Shown: piece by piece, positions 9,640-18,870 of the stretch
Position numbering within the stretch: the first letter of the stretch is position 1
Layout: every line of letters starts with the position of its first letter
Source of the DNA: Actinoplanes sp. M2I2
Lineage (GTDB): Bacteria; Actinomycetota; Actinomycetes; Mycobacteriales; Micromonosporaceae
Assembly (NCBI RefSeq): GCF_023544445.1
Contig: NZ_JALPVJ010000005.1
Location: 186,001 to 250,000, forward strand
Reading direction: 5' to 3'
DNA: 64,000 nucleotides
Made by a program: the position numbers and the translations under genes
The notes under the pieces: model-generated
The model's input: only the letters and a program-made list of their open reading frames with translations
Told to the model about the DNA's origin: nothing
Database searches by the model: none

Positions 9640-10136
9640 TCGATTTCGGGCAGAGCGTTCAGCAACGACTCCTGCAGGTAGCCCAGGTAGGCGTACACGC
9701 TCAGCTGGAAGACGCGGCTCGAGCCCGGATCGTGCAGCACGGCGTCGTCGAGCTCGGCGCTCAGATCGGTGTCGGCCTGGATGTCGAGCCGGGTGCCCAT
9801 GGCCAGCCGCGCGTCGTTGATCGCGCGCAGCCAGGCCTCGGCGGCCTCGCCGTCGAGGCGTACCTCACCCTCGCCCTCGTCGGGCAGGGCCGCGAGGATC
9901 GCCCCGGCCTGATCGATCTTGCCGGTCTTCAGATCGCCCTCGGTGTAGAGGCGGAACTCCTCCGAGTCGTCGGGACGATCCGGATAGATGTCCGGGAAGA
10001 GCCGGCTGACGACCGGATCGGTGTGATCCATGCCGTCGGTCAGCAGGCCGACCACCTCACCGGCGACCTTGCGCAGGACGCGTACCTCGTCAATCGCGAA
10101 CGTGGCCACGCACTGGCTGCCGTTGCGTCGGAACAT
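9636..10136 (-). CDS. DUF2017 family protein
   Basis: 166 residues from ATG 10136, which has the ribosome site GAGAGG six bases upstream; the longer frame to 10232 runs into clpS. It is a soluble helical protein with an acidic middle part (DIYPDRPDDSEEF) and the conserved stretch WLRAINDARLAMGTRLDI followed by VFQLSVYAYLGYLQESLL. The family always sits beside clpS in actinobacteria. Its function is unknown; the location suggests a link to ClpS-dependent protein turnover. It is coupled to mec by a GTGA overlap. Confidence 0.88.
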   Translation of the reverse strand: MFRRNGSQCVATFAIDEVRVLRKVAGEVVGLLTDGMDHTDPVVSRLFPDIYPDRPDDSEEFRLYTEGDLKTGKIDQAGAILAALPDEGEGEVRLDGEAAEAWLRAINDARLAMGTRLDIQADTDLSAELDDAVLHDPGSSRVFQLSVYAYLGYLQESLLNALPEIE

Positions 10137-10155
10137 CTGCCCTCTCCCGCGGTGT

Positions 10156-10446
10156 TCAGTCCCGGTCCACCGTCGCCCAGAGACCGTATCCGTGCAGCTG
10201 ATTGGCGTCCATCTCCATCCGCTCCCGCGCACCCGAGCTGACCACCGCCCGGCCCTTCGTGTGCACGTCGAGCATCAGCGCCTCGGCCTTCTCCTTGGAG
10301 TAGCCGAAGAGCTTCTGAAAAACCCAGGTCACGTAGGACATGAGGTTGACCGGATCATCCCAGACGATCGTCACCCATGGCCGATCATCGGCGGGTGCCT
10401 CCTCGATCTCGGGGCTCTCGACGGGAGCGACCTGTGGCAGCGCCAT
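10156..10446 (-). CDS. clpS: ATP-dependent Clp protease adaptor ClpS
   Basis: 96 residues from ATG 10446, preceded by GGGGGG; a second ATG three codons upstream and the frame to 10539 are less likely. The core is typical: [14 protein letters not shown], with the Asp/Asn pair that binds the N-degron amino group, then [20 protein letters not shown] and a terminal LWATV strand. ClpS delivers N-end rule substrates to ClpAP/ClpCP. It is the first gene of the leftward clpS - DUF2017 - mec - cysO - cysM unit and is divergent from pncB with a gap of about 100 bp, the same arrangement as in mycobacteria. Confidence 0.93.
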   Translation of the reverse strand: MALPQVAPVESPEIEEAPADDRPWVTIVWDDPVNLMSYVTWVFQKLFGYSKEKAEALMLDVHTKGRAVVSSGARERMEMDANQLHGYGLWATVDRD

Positions 10447-10539
10447 GCCCCCCATGGTGCCACCGGATTTGCCGCATCGGGGAACCGGAACACCGAACCG
10501 CAGGTCAGAACGCGGTTCGTAAGGGGCCGCCGGGCGCAA

Positions 10540-10545
10540 TAGGGT
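10540..10545 (+). promoter_or_regulatory. Leaderless-type -10 box of pncB (TAGGGT)
   Basis: TAGGGT ends seven bases before the GTG at 10553, the spacing expected when transcription starts at the first base of the start codon. No clear -35 is seen. Confidence 0.4.
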
Positions 10546-10552
10546 GGGTTCC

Positions 10553-11839
10553 GTGAACTCCTACGCCCCCGCGCTGATGACCGATCAGTACGAGCTGACC
10601 ATGGTCAGCGCCGCCCTCCAGGACGGCACAGCCGACCGGCGCTGCGTCTTCGAGGTCTTCGCCCGGCGCCTGCCCGGCGGCCGGCGCTACGGCGTGGTGG
10701 CCGGGACGGGCCGGCTGGTCGAGCTGATCCGCGACTTCCGCTTCGGCCCGGCCGAGATCGACTTTCTGCGCGGGGCCGGCATCGTCGACGAGACGACCGC
10801 CCGGTGGCTGGCCGACTACCGCTTCACCGGTGACATCGACGGGTACGCCGAGGGTGAGCTGTTCTTCCCGGGCTCCCCGGTCATGACGCTCAGCGGCACG
10901 TTCGCCGAGTGCGTGGTGCTCGAGACGCTCATCCTCTCGGTGCTCAACCACGACTCCGCGGTGGCCTCGGCGGCGGCGCGCATGGTCACCGCGGCGCGGG
11001 GCCGGCCGATCATCGAGATGGGCTCGCGGCGCACCCATGAGGACTCGGCCATCGCCGCCGCCCGGGCCGCCTATCTCGCCGGCTTCGCCTCCACGTCCAA
11101 CCTGGCGGCGGGGGCCCGCTACGGCATCCCGACGACCGGCACCTCGGCGCACGCGTTCACGCTGCTGCACGACGACGAGCCGGCCGCCTTCGCGTCCCAG
11201 GTGGCCGCGCTCGGCAAGAACACGACCCTGCTCGTCGACACGTACGACATCGCCCAGGGCATCCGCAACGCGATCGCGGTGGCCGGGCCCGATCTGCGGG
11301 CCGTACGGATCGACTCGGGCGACCTGTCGGTGCTGGCCCAGCACTCGCGTGAGCTGCTCGACTCGCTCGGCGCCACCGAGACCAAGATCGTCGTCTCGGG
11401 CGACATGGACGAGTACGCGATCGCCGCGCTCGCCGCCGAGCCGGTCGACATGTACGGGGCCGGCACCGCGGTGGTCACCGGCTCGGGCGCGCCCACCGCC
11501 GGCATGGTCTACAAGCTCGTCGAGGTCGAGGGCCGCCCGGTCGTCAAGCGCTCGGAGAACAAGGCGACCATCGGCGGACGCAAGACCGCCGTACGCCGGC
11601 ACAAGCCCACCGGCACGGCGATCGAGGAGATCGTGGTCTCGCAGGGCGTGCCCGATCACGCGGCCAACGACCGGCTGCTGCAGCGCTCGTTCGTGGTCGG
11701 CGGCGAGGTGCTCGACACACCGGCGTTGACCGAGTCGCGGGAGCACCTGCGGCAGTGCCTGATCTCGATACCGTGGGAGGGTCTCAAGCTCTCGGCGGGC
11801 GACCCGGCCGTCCCCGTCACCATCGTCCCGACCAGCTAG
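10553..11839 (+). CDS. pncB: Nicotinate phosphoribosyltransferase
   Basis: 428 residues from GTG 10553, chosen because it fits the -10 box just upstream and the family start ([11 protein letters not shown]); GTG 10544 would add three residues. Family features are the N-terminal [13 protein letters not shown], the segment [30 protein letters not shown] with the histidine that is phosphorylated in the ATP-coupled cycle, and RIDSGDL. The enzyme converts nicotinate and PRPP to nicotinate mononucleotide in the Preiss-Handler route to NAD. It is followed after 10 nt by pncA, which supplies its substrate. Confidence 0.95.
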   Translation: MNSYAPALMTDQYELTMVSAALQDGTADRRCVFEVFARRLPGGRRYGVVAGTGRLVELIRDFRFGPAEIDFLRGAGIVDETTARWLADYRFTGDIDGYAEGELFFPGSPVMTLSGTFAECVVLETLILSVLNHDSAVASAAARMVTAARGRPIIEMGSRRTHEDSAIAAARAAYLAGFASTSNLAAGARYGIPTTGTSAHAFTLLHDDEPAAFASQVAALGKNTTLLVDTYDIAQGIRNAIAVAGPDLRAVRIDSGDLSVLAQHSRELLDSLGATETKIVVSGDMDEYAIAALAAEPVDMYGAGTAVVTGSGAPTAGMVYKLVEVEGRPVVKRSENKATIGGRKTAVRRHKPTGTAIEEIVVSQGVPDHAANDRLLQRSFVVGGEVLDTPALTESREHLRQCLISIPWEGLKLSAGDPAVPVTIVPTS

Positions 11840-11849
11840 GGGGTCTCCC

Positions 11850-12428
11850 GTGACACGAGCGCTGATCATCGTCGACGTCCAGAACGACTTCTGCGAGGGC
11901 GGCTCCCTGGCCGTCACCGGGGGCGCCGCGGTGGCCGCGGGCATCTCGCTGGTGCTGAGCAAGGCGGCCGACCGGTGGGACCACGTGGTCGCCACCAAGG
12001 ACTGGCACATCGACCCGGGCACCCACTTCAGCGACCACCCCGACTACCGGGACACCTGGCCGGCGCACTGCGTGGTCGGCTCGGGCGGCGCGGATTTCCA
12101 CCCCGAGCTGGCGACCGACCGGATCGAGGCGGTCTTCCACAAGGGTGAGCACAAGGCCGCCTACTCGGGCTTCGAGGGACACACCGAGACCGGCGAGACC
12201 CTCGCCGCGTGGCTGCGCGAGCGAGGTGTGACGGAAGTCGAACTGGCCGGCATCGCGACCGACTTCTGCGTACGCGCCACCGCGCTCGACGCGAAGGCGG
12301 AGGGCTTCGACACGACGGTGTTGCTGGAGCTCACTGCCGGGGTCGCCGCCGGATCGACCGCGACCGCGCTCGACGATTTCCAGGCGGCGGCGATCGAGAC
12401 GACGGGCGCGCCGGTCGTCTCGTCCTGA
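11850..12428 (+). CDS. pncA: Nicotinamidase
   Basis: 192 residues, GTG start 10 nt after pncB. It is an isochorismatase-fold amidase with the catalytic triad visible as Asp in IIVDVQNDF, Lys in VFHKGEHK, and Cys in GIATDFCVRATALDA. The metal site is DWHIDPGTHFS plus the following His. Nicotinamidase hydrolyses nicotinamide to nicotinate and ammonia. With PncB it makes a two-gene NAD salvage operon. In mycobacteria this enzyme also activates pyrazinamide. Length and all key residues are normal. Confidence 0.93.
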   Translation: MTRALIIVDVQNDFCEGGSLAVTGGAAVAAGISLVLSKAADRWDHVVATKDWHIDPGTHFSDHPDYRDTWPAHCVVGSGGADFHPELATDRIEAVFHKGEHKAAYSGFEGHTETGETLAAWLRERGVTEVELAGIATDFCVRATALDAKAEGFDTTVLLELTAGVAAGSTATALDDFQAAAIETTGAPVVSS

Positions 12429-12429
12429 T

Positions 12430-12466
12430 CCGCTCGCTTCCTGCTCGGTTGAGCGGTTGGTTTTTT
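12430..12466 (+). terminator. Rho-independent terminator after pncB-pncA
   Basis: A six-base stem (CCGCTC 12430-12435 with GAGCGG 12451-12456) is followed by TTGG and a run of six T (12461-12466), beginning just after the pncA stop. The stem is short but the T-run is rare in this GC-rich sequence. Confidence 0.5.
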
Positions 12467-12472
12467 GTCGTA

Positions 12473-12499
12473 CCTCCGGGGCAGGATGAGCCCCGGAGG
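12473..12499 (+). promoter_or_regulatory. Hairpin covering the ribosome site of the MFS gene
   Basis: A perfect 10-bp stem (12473-12482 with 12490-12499, 7-nt loop) has the only good Shine-Dalgarno of the next gene, GGAGG 12495-12499, in its right arm. The left arm carries the matching CCTCC. When formed it would block ribosome binding at ATG 12511. Confidence 0.5.
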
Positions 12500-12510
12500 T
12501 CAGGATCCAC

Positions 12511-13989
12511 ATGCGTCTCAAGCCTTACCGCGACACCCTCGCCCTGCCCGGCATCAGATCGCTGCTGGCGGTCGCGACCCTCGCGCGCATCCCGATCGCG
12601 GCCGGCGCGGTCGTTCTCACCCTGCACGTGGTCACCGACCTCGATCGGGGCTACGGCGCGGCCGGCCTGATCGGGGCGGCGTTCACCATCGGCGGTTCCG
12701 TCGGCGCCCCGCTGATGGGCCGCCTGATCGACCGGCGCGGGCTGCGGCTGGTGCTCGTGCTGACCACCGTGGCCGAGGTGCTGTTCTGGTCGTCGGCCCC
12801 CGCCGCGCCCTACTGGGCGTTGCTCGTCATGGCCCTGTTCGGCGGCCTGCTGTCGCTGCCCGCGTTCTCCGTGGCCCGCCAGTCGATCAGCGCGCTGACC
12901 CCCGAGGCGCAACGGCTCCCCGCGTTCGCGCTCGACTCCATCTCGACCGAGATCGCGTTCATGAGCGGTCCGGCGCTGGGCGTGCTGGTCGCCACGACCG
13001 CGGGCCCGCGCTGGGCGATGCTCGGCATCGGCGGCGGCATCCTGCTCTCCGGCCTCGGCCTGTGGCTGCTGAACCCGCCCGTCCGCGCCGCCCACGAGGC
13101 GCCCATCACGGCCGGCGAGCGCGTTCCCCGGCGCAGCTGGCTCAAGCCACGCTTCGTCGCCGTCCTGCTCGTGACCATGGCCGCCACCCTGGTGCTCTCG
13201 GGCACCGACGTCTCCGTGATCGCAGTCCTGCGCGACAACGGTGAGCTCGGCTGGACGGGCCTGGTGATGACCCTCTGGGCGTTCTACTCGCTGCTGGGCG
13301 GCTTCGCGTACGGGACCATGCAGCGCGCCCTGCCCCCGGTGCTCCTCCTCGCCCCGCTGGCCGTCACCACGATGCTGGTCAGCCTGGGCGGCGCCCACTG
13401 GTGGCTGATCGCCCTGCTGCTGATCCCCGCGGGCGCCCTGTGCGCCCCCCTGATCACCTCGACGGCCGACGCGATCAGCCGCATGATCCCGGCCGCCGCC
13501 CGGGGCGAGGCGTTGGGCCTGCACAACTCGGCCCTGACCGTCGGCGTGGCCCTGGGTGGTCCGCTGGCCGGTTTCGCCGCCGACACCCTGTCCCCGCCGT
13601 GGGGTTTCGTCGCCGTGGGCGGAGCCGGCGCCCTGATCGCCCTCCTGGTCCTCCCCACCGAGCTCCGACGTCGCCGCACCGAGGCCCGGCCGGTCGACCC
13701 GACAGCGACTGCCGCCACCGCTACGGCCGAGCACGGGGTGGCCGCGGCGCCCGCTACATCGGGTGTTGCCTCCGACGTCGCCCCTCCCCCGGCCGAGCCC
13801 GCCGTCGGCGAACCAGCCGTCCCGGCCTCAGCGGTCGCGGCATCCGCCGCCGGCGAGCTCACCGCGGCAGAGTCCGAAACCGACCGCAAGAGGCCACCCG
13901 TGCGCCAGTTCCGGCCTGGCGACCACCCCGACGAGCCCAGGCCAGATCCCACCGCACAGGGCGACACCCTCCACGCAGGCCGCCCCTGA
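12511..13989 (+). CDS. MFS transporter with long disordered C-terminal tail
   Basis: 492 residues. Residues 1-390 form about twelve membrane helices with the MFS loop GAPLMGRLIDRRGLR between helices 2 and 3. The pattern resembles drug or metabolite exporters of the DHA1 type. Residues 395-492 are a soluble Ala/Pro/Thr-rich tail ending in charged residues. Such a tail is unusual for the family and may simply be read-through into the repeat-rich DNA that follows. Translation is likely controlled by the hairpin over its ribosome site. Substrate unknown. No regulator gene is adjacent. Confidence 0.82.
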   Translation: MRLKPYRDTLALPGIRSLLAVATLARIPIAAGAVVLTLHVVTDLDRGYGAAGLIGAAFTIGGSVGAPLMGRLIDRRGLRLVLVLTTVAEVLFWSSAPAAPYWALLVMALFGGLLSLPAFSVARQSISALTPEAQRLPAFALDSISTEIAFMSGPALGVLVATTAGPRWAMLGIGGGILLSGLGLWLLNPPVRAAHEAPITAGERVPRRSWLKPRFVAVLLVTMAATLVLSGTDVSVIAVLRDNGELGWTGLVMTLWAFYSLLGGFAYGTMQRALPPVLLLAPLAVTTMLVSLGGAHWWLIALLLIPAGALCAPLITSTADAISRMIPAAARGEALGLHNSALTVGVALGGPLAGFAADTLSPPWGFVAVGGAGALIALLVLPTELRRRRTEARPVDPTATAATATAEHGVAAAPATSGVASDVAPPPAEPAVGEPAVPASAVAASAAGELTAAESETDRKRPPVRQFRPGDHPDEPRPDPTAQGDTLHAGRP

Positions 13990-14830
13990 CCCTCAACCGC
14001 TTCAGCGGCGCGACGATCGCCGCGACGACCGGGCCACGCGGCCCGCACCGCCGATCAGCGTGAGTGCGCGGGGATGCCGTCCGAGGCAGCGCCCCAGATC
14101 CTGATGAGGTTCGTCCGTTAGCCCGCCGCTCAACCGCCGGGCCGCCGAGTCGCTCTTCGCTGGGCCGCTCGGCAGCGGCGGCTCAGCGCTCATCCGCTCG
14201 CCCGCCGCCGAGCCGCTCAACCGCAGAGCCGCTCGGCCGTTGCCCGCCTGCTGGGCCGCTCGGCGGCTGAGCCTCACCCGTTTCCGCCGCTGAGGCCGCT
14301 CGACCGCTTCCCGCCTGATGGACCGCTCGGACGCATGGGCGCTCACCCCCTTTGCGCCGCCGGGCCGCTCAACTGCTGAACCGCTCGGCCGCTCCACCCC
14401 TGCTGGGCCGCTCGGACGCATGGGCGCTCACCCGCTTTCCACCGCCGGGCCGCTCAGCTGCTGAACCGCTCGGCCGCTTCACGCCCGCTGGCCACACAAC
14501 CGCTGAGCCGCTCGGCCGCTTCACGCCCGCTGGCCACACAACCGCTGAGCCGCTCGGCTGCTCCTCACCCGCTGGGCTCGCTCGGCCGCTTGGGCGCTCA
14601 TTCGCTTTGCGCCGCCGGGCCACTCTGCCGCTGAACCGCTCGGCCGCTCCACGGCCGCTGGCCACACAACCGCTGAGCCTCTCGGCCGCTCCCCCGCCCC
14701 TGCTGGGCCGCTCGGGCGCTCACCCCCCTGTTCCCGCGGGGCCGCGCGACCGCTCGGCTGCTGGCGCGGGTAGCAGCGCGGGGATCGTCATCGCATCGAC
14801 CTCGCCGCGTCTGCGATCGCCTTAGTTCGG
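13990..14830. repeat. Degenerate ccgctcggccgct repeat region, no gene
   Basis: The 1,069-bp gap from 13990 to 15058 contains no credible gene. From about 14110 to 14740 it is a mosaic of short units of the type gccgctcggccgct and ccgctgagccgctcgg. A clean 42-bp tandem duplication lies at 14466-14507 and 14508-14549, with a further diverged copy near 14635-14680. Open frames on both strands here are by-products of the repeat. 14831-15010 shows nothing recognisable apart from the operator region that starts near 15011. Confidence 0.8.
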
Positions 14831-15022
14831 TAGTTCGCACTGCCCGACACCGATCCCCCGTGGGCCATGGCAGAAGCAGTTGCTCCGCTTTCAAGTGGTC
14901 GACCCCCGGATGGCCGGCGCCTCCTGGACCGTGTCGGAAACGTGAGTGGCAAGCCGGGAGCGCTCCTGAGCGGCCGTGGCCAACGTCACTTCGTCGCCAC
15001 GGCGGTGTTCTTGTACGTTCGT

Positions 15023-15042
15023 ACTTGTACAGACGTACAAGT
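15023..15042. promoter_or_regulatory. Palindromic operator upstream of SMR-TetR pair
   Basis: A perfect inverted repeat, ACTTGTAC-agac-GTACAAGT (8-4-8), lies 17 bp before the SMR start. A further TTGTACG half-copy occurs at 15011-15017. The size and the TetR gene coupled downstream make it the likely autoregulatory operator. TTGTAC at 15011-15016 could serve as the -35 element. Confidence 0.65.
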
Positions 15043-15058
15043 CGAGAGAAGGACCGCC

Positions 15059-15379
15059 GTGCCCTACGTGTTTCTGCTGGTAGCCATCGGTGCGGAGGTC
15101 TTGGCGACGAGTCTGCTGAAGTCGACGGAAGGCTTCTCGCGGCTCTGGCCCTCGGTCGGGTGCATCGCGGGCTACGTGGTCTCCTTCGCCGCTCTCTCCG
15201 TGTGCGTGAAGGACCTGCCGGTGGGCGTTGTCTACGCCGTATGGTCGGCTCTCGGCACCGCCGCGATCGTCGCCATCGGCGCGGTCTTCCTGGGGGAACC
15301 GCTCACGACCGTTAAGGTCATCGGCGTCAGCCTCATCATCGCCGGTGTAGTGACCGTGAACCTGGGCGGTGCCCATTGA
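15059..15379 (+). CDS. SMR-family multidrug efflux protein
   Basis: 106 residues, the normal SMR length, from GTG 15059 with AGAAGGA upstream; the frame to 14867 runs across the operator and is rejected. Four membrane helices are clear. The N-terminal helix carries the essential Glu (in VAIGAEVLATSLLKS), and the middle has AYAVWS-like YAVWSALGTA followed by GEPLTTVKVIGVSLIIAGV. SMR proteins are dual-topology proton antiporters for cationic compounds such as quaternary ammonium or guanidinium. The stop overlaps the TetR start, so exporter and regulator are made from one message, and the palindrome upstream is probably that regulator's target. Confidence 0.92.
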   Translation: MPYVFLLVAIGAEVLATSLLKSTEGFSRLWPSVGCIAGYVVSFAALSVCVKDLPVGVVYAVWSALGTAAIVAIGAVFLGEPLTTVKVIGVSLIIAGVVTVNLGGAH

Positions 15380-16401
15380 TCGAACCCGCTCCCCGACCCG
15401 ACGACTTCCAGCGGGCCGACCCGGATGCGGCCACCAGCCTCCCGCCACTTCACCCGGCGCAGGCCGGTCATGTCCTGCCGCCCCACACGGCGCAGGCCAA
15501 CCGCGTCCTACCCTCCAACCCGACACAGGCCGACCGCGCTCGGCCAACCGACACGGCGCAGGCGAATCACCTTTCCCGGCCCGGCCCGGCGCAGGCCGAT
15601 GACCTGCCCCGGCCAGACGCGGCACCGGCCGATGACCTGCCGCCAGATGCGGCACAGGCCAACCACCTGCCCCCGCCTGATCGGGTGCCGGTCAAGTCCG
15701 GCCGGCGCCGCGCCGACCTGGCGCCGGGGGATTCAGCCACTCCCGCGCGGGGCCGCACCGGCCGACGCCGCAGCGATCGCGAGCCGGGGCATGACGACAG
15801 CCCCGCGCCCGACCGCCCGGCGCGCCGGCGAACTGATCCCGATCCTTCGGCCGGACGCCGCCCGCAGCGCGCCCGCGACCCGGAGGCCCGGCGCCGCGCC
15901 CTGGCTGCCGCCGCGCTCGCGGTGATCTCCGAGGTCGGCATCGGTCGCACCACCCACCGGGCCGTCGCGGCTCGGGCCGGGCTGCCGCTCGGGGCGACGA
16001 CCTACTACTTCCCTACGCTCGATGACCTGATCGCCGCCGGGTTGCGGCTGGCCGCGGCCGATCTGCAGTCCGACTTCGAGGCCTGGGGTGAGCGGCTTCG
16101 GATCGCCGACGACATCCCGGGCGCGGTGGCGGGGTTCATCACCGAGTATCTCAACGACCGTCAGCGCGCCCAGATGGAGTGCGAGCTATACGTGGCGGCG
16201 GGCCGCGACGCCGCTCTGCGCCCGCTGGCCATGGCCTGGCTGACCGGCATGCGGGACCTGCTCGAACCTCATGTGGGGGCCGACGCGGCGCACGACCTGG
16301 TCGCTCTCTTCGACGGCGTGATTCTTCAGGCCCTGACCACGGGCCGGGACGTCGACCCCGAGGCCCTGACCGCCACGATCCGCCGCCTCACCGCCTCCTG
16401 A
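15376..16401 (+). CDS. TetR-family regulator with repeat-rich N-terminal extension
   Basis: 341 residues if started at TTG 15376, which overlaps the SMR stop (TTGA). Only residues about 155-341 form the TetR protein: the HTH ALAVISEVGIGRTTHRAVAARAGLPLGATTYYFP and a helical ligand domain ending near the stop. Residues 25-100 are a degenerate proline-rich repeat (AQANHLPPPD, AQADDLPRPDA and similar, 10-14 residues each), followed by a basic linker. The extension could be translated, or the true start could be an internal GTG such as the one before residue 107. It most likely represses the SMR exporter gene by binding the palindrome at 15023-15042. Confidence 0.75.
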   Translation: MIEPAPRPDDFQRADPDAATSLPPLHPAQAGHVLPPHTAQANRVLPSNPTQADRARPTDTAQANHLSRPGPAQADDLPRPDAAPADDLPPDAAQANHLPPPDRVPVKSGRRRADLAPGDSATPARGRTGRRRSDREPGHDDSPAPDRPARRRTDPDPSAGRRPQRARDPEARRRALAAAALAVISEVGIGRTTHRAVAARAGLPLGATTYYFPTLDDLIAAGLRLAAADLQSDFEAWGERLRIADDIPGAVAGFITEYLNDRQRAQMECELYVAAGRDAALRPLAMAWLTGMRDLLEPHVGADAAHDLVALFDGVILQALTTGRDVDPEALTATIRRLTAS

Positions 16402-16978
16402 CGGAACGAACCGGCCGGCTGAGCCGACGACCGACAAGACGCCACTGACGGGAAGCTGGCCAGACCGCAAGCTCCCAGCCCGGGCTGCCATTGGCCCCAA
16501 TGCTCCAGCCCAACTACCGCTCACCGGGTCACAGCTTGCCATCCGCCTCCCGGCGGCTGCGCTCCCGCGACCCGGCCCGGATGACCAACGCCGCCGGCAC
16601 CGGGCTGCTCACCGATCGAACTGCTCACCGCCCCAGGCCGCTCACCGGCTCACAGCTTGCGACCTGCCTCCCGGCGGCTACGCTCTCCCGCGACCCGGCC
16701 CGGATGACCTACGCACTCACCTGCTCACCGGTCCGCCTGCTCACAGCGCCGGGCCGCCAACGAAGAGAAGCAGCCGGGGCCTCCGACATCGCCGGGCGGA
16801 GGAGATGAGGCAGCTCGCCGGCCTCTGGACTTCACACCGGCCGGGCAAGCAGCTCACCAGCCGGCGAAAGCGATGTAGGGACGCCCTCGCAGGTCGACGC
16901 GGGTGTGGACGGTGAGGCCGGGGCCGCTACAGCGAAACGGCCCGCTCTCCGAGGAGAGCGGGCCGTGTCTCAAGGCTT
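16402..16978. repeat. Intergenic region with ~70-bp direct repeat (16519-16587, 16640-16709)
   Basis: This 577-bp gap between convergent genes has no credible gene. Two copies of a segment of about 70 bp, starting gctcaccggstcacagcttg and ending cccggatgacc, lie about 121 bp apart and differ at several positions and by small indels. Bases 16720-16930 show only scattered ctcaccgg words. The ctaD terminator closes the region. Confidence 0.7.
16937..16966 (-). terminator. Hairpin terminator of ctaD
   Basis: A perfect 13-bp GC-rich stem (16937-16949 with 16954-16966) with a four-base loop lies 13 bp beyond the ctaD stop codon. The T-tract is weak, as is common in actinobacteria. Confidence 0.75.
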
Positions 16979-18733
16979 TCAATCGCGGTTGGCGCCGGTG
17001 TCTTCCGGGTAGGTCGCGCCGCCGTCGGACTCCCTGGTGAGGGGGCGGGCGCCGCCCTCGGGGGGACCGGCGATGGACTGCTCGCCGGCGGCCAGCTCCG
17101 GGAACTTCGCGTCGAAGGCCGGGCGCTCCGAGCGGATGCGGGGCATCTTGTCGAAGTTGCGCAGCGGCGGCGGGGACGAGGTGGCCCACTCGAGCGAGTT
17201 GCCGTGGCCCCACGGGTCGTCGACCGTCACCAGCTGGCCGACCTTGTACGACTTCCACACGTTGTAGATGAACGGCAGCGTCGACAAGCCCAGCACGAAC
17301 GAGCCGATCGTCGAGAACGTGTTGAGGAACGTGAAGCCGTCGCTGGCCAGGTAGTCGACGTACCGCCGGGGCATGCCCTTCGTGCCCAGCCAGTGCTGCA
17401 CCAGGAACGTGGCGTGGAAGCCGAGGAACGTCAGCCAGAAGTGGATCTTGCCCAGGCGCTCGTCGAGCATCCGGCCGAACATCTTGGGGAACCAGAAGTA
17501 GATGCCGGCGAACACCGCGAACACGATCGTGCCGAACAGCACGTAGTGGAAGTGCGCGATCACGAAGTACGAGTCGGACACGTGGAAGTCGATCGGCGGC
17601 GAGGCGAGCAGCACACCGGACAGACCACCGAAGAGGAACGTCACGAGGAAGCCGATCGCGAACAGCATCGGTGTCTCGAAGCTGATCTGGCCGCGCCACA
17701 TCGTGCCGATCCAGACGAAGAACTTCATGCCCGTCGGGACCGCGATGAGGAAGCTCAGGAAGCTGAAGAACGGCAGCAGCACCTGGCCGGTGACGAACAT
17801 GTGGTGCGCCCACACCGACATCGACAGCGCGGCGATCAGCAGGGTCGCGGCGACCAGGCCCTTGTAGCCGAACACCGGCTTGCGGCTGAACACCGGGATG
17901 ACCTCGGTGATGATGCCGAAGAACGGCAGCGCCACGATGTACACCTCGGGGTGGCCGAAGAACCAGAAGAGGTGCTGCCACAGCATCGGCCCGCCGGTGT
18001 TCACGTCGAAGACGTGAGCGCCGAGCACGCGGTCGGCGGCCAGCGCGAACAGCGCCGCGGCCAGGAACGGGAAGACCATGATCACCAAGAGGCTGGTGAC
18101 CAGGATGTTCCACGTCATGATCGGCATGCGGAACATGGTCATGCCGGGGGCGCGCAGGGTGAGCACCGTGGTGATCAGGTTGACGCCACCGAGGATCGTG
18201 CCCAGACCCGACAGGGCCAGGCCGACGACCCACATGTTGCCGCCGACGCCCGGCGAGTGCAGTCCGTCGCTCAGCGGCGTGTAGGCGAACCAGCCGAAGT
18301 CAGCCGCGCCGCCCGGGGTGAAGAACCCGCTGATGGTGATCGTGCCGCCGAACAGGTAGAGCCAGTAGGCGAACGAGTTCAGCCGCGGGAAGGCCACATC
18401 GGGCGCGCCGATCTGGATCGGCACCACGAAGTTCGCGAAGGCGAAGACGATCGGCGTCGCGAAGAACAGCAGCATGATCGTGCCGTGCATCGTGAACAGC
18501 TGGTTGTACTGCTCGGGCGAAAGGAGCTGCATGCCCGGACGTGCCAGCTCGGTGCGCATCAGCAGCGCCATGAGGCCACCGAGCATGTAGAACACGAAGG
18601 CCGTGATCATGTACATGATCCCGATCTGCTTCGCGTCCGTCGTGCGCAGGATTCGGGCGATTGCCGAACCCTTGACCTGCCGCCGGACCGGATAGGGCCG
18701 GGTCACGATCGGCTTAGGCGCAACGGTCGTCAC
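16979..18733 (-). CDS. ctaD: Cytochrome c oxidase subunit I (aa3 type)
   Basis: 584 residues from GTG 18733, which has GGAGG eight bases upstream; the 10-residue longer frame is not supported. It has twelve membrane helices with the heme-copper oxidase hallmarks: [12 protein letters not shown] with the heme a histidine, [19 protein letters not shown] with the CuB histidine and cross-linked Tyr, and [15 protein letters not shown] [11 protein letters not shown] with the heme a3 and a ligands. It reduces O2 to water and pumps protons in the cytochrome bcc-aa3 branch. The other subunit genes (ctaC, ctaE, qcr) are not in the window; ctaD alone is often separated in actinobacteria. Confidence 0.97.
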   Translation of the reverse strand: MTTVAPKPIVTRPYPVRRQVKGSAIARILRTTDAKQIGIMYMITAFVFYMLGGLMALLMRTELARPGMQLLSPEQYNQLFTMHGTIMLLFFATPIVFAFANFVVPIQIGAPDVAFPRLNSFAYWLYLFGGTITISGFFTPGGAADFGWFAYTPLSDGLHSPGVGGNMWVVGLALSGLGTILGGVNLITTVLTLRAPGMTMFRMPIMTWNILVTSLLVIMVFPFLAAALFALAADRVLGAHVFDVNTGGPMLWQHLFWFFGHPEVYIVALPFFGIITEVIPVFSRKPVFGYKGLVAATLLIAALSMSVWAHHMFVTGQVLLPFFSFLSFLIAVPTGMKFFVWIGTMWRGQISFETPMLFAIGFLVTFLFGGLSGVLLASPPIDFHVSDSYFVIAHFHYVLFGTIVFAVFAGIYFWFPKMFGRMLDERLGKIHFWLTFLGFHATFLVQHWLGTKGMPRRYVDYLASDGFTFLNTFSTIGSFVLGLSTLPFIYNVWKSYKVGQLVTVDDPWGHGNSLEWATSSPPPLRNFDKMPRIRSERPAFDAKFPELAAGEQSIAGPPEGGARPLTRESDGGATYPEDTGANRD

Positions 18734-18870
18734 GAATAGCCTCCGTTGTCTCGTTCGTCCCACTCAGTACACCAGAAGTGAAAGGCGTACCTCGCAGGCA
18801 GAATAGTCCCCCACCGACCTCCCGCGGGCGGGGGGTGACCAAAGAGGTCAACCGGGGTTTGCGCCACCGC

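Noticed and set aside
14002..14894. Several 98-157 residue frames on both strands
   Set aside because: All derive from the ccgctcggccgct repeat and give Arg/Ser/Ala/Pro low-complexity products. None has a ribosome site.
17204..18739. 511-residue plus-strand frame opposite ctaD
   Set aside because: It is the antisense of a highly conserved oxidase gene. The product is Arg/Glu/His-rich without structure.
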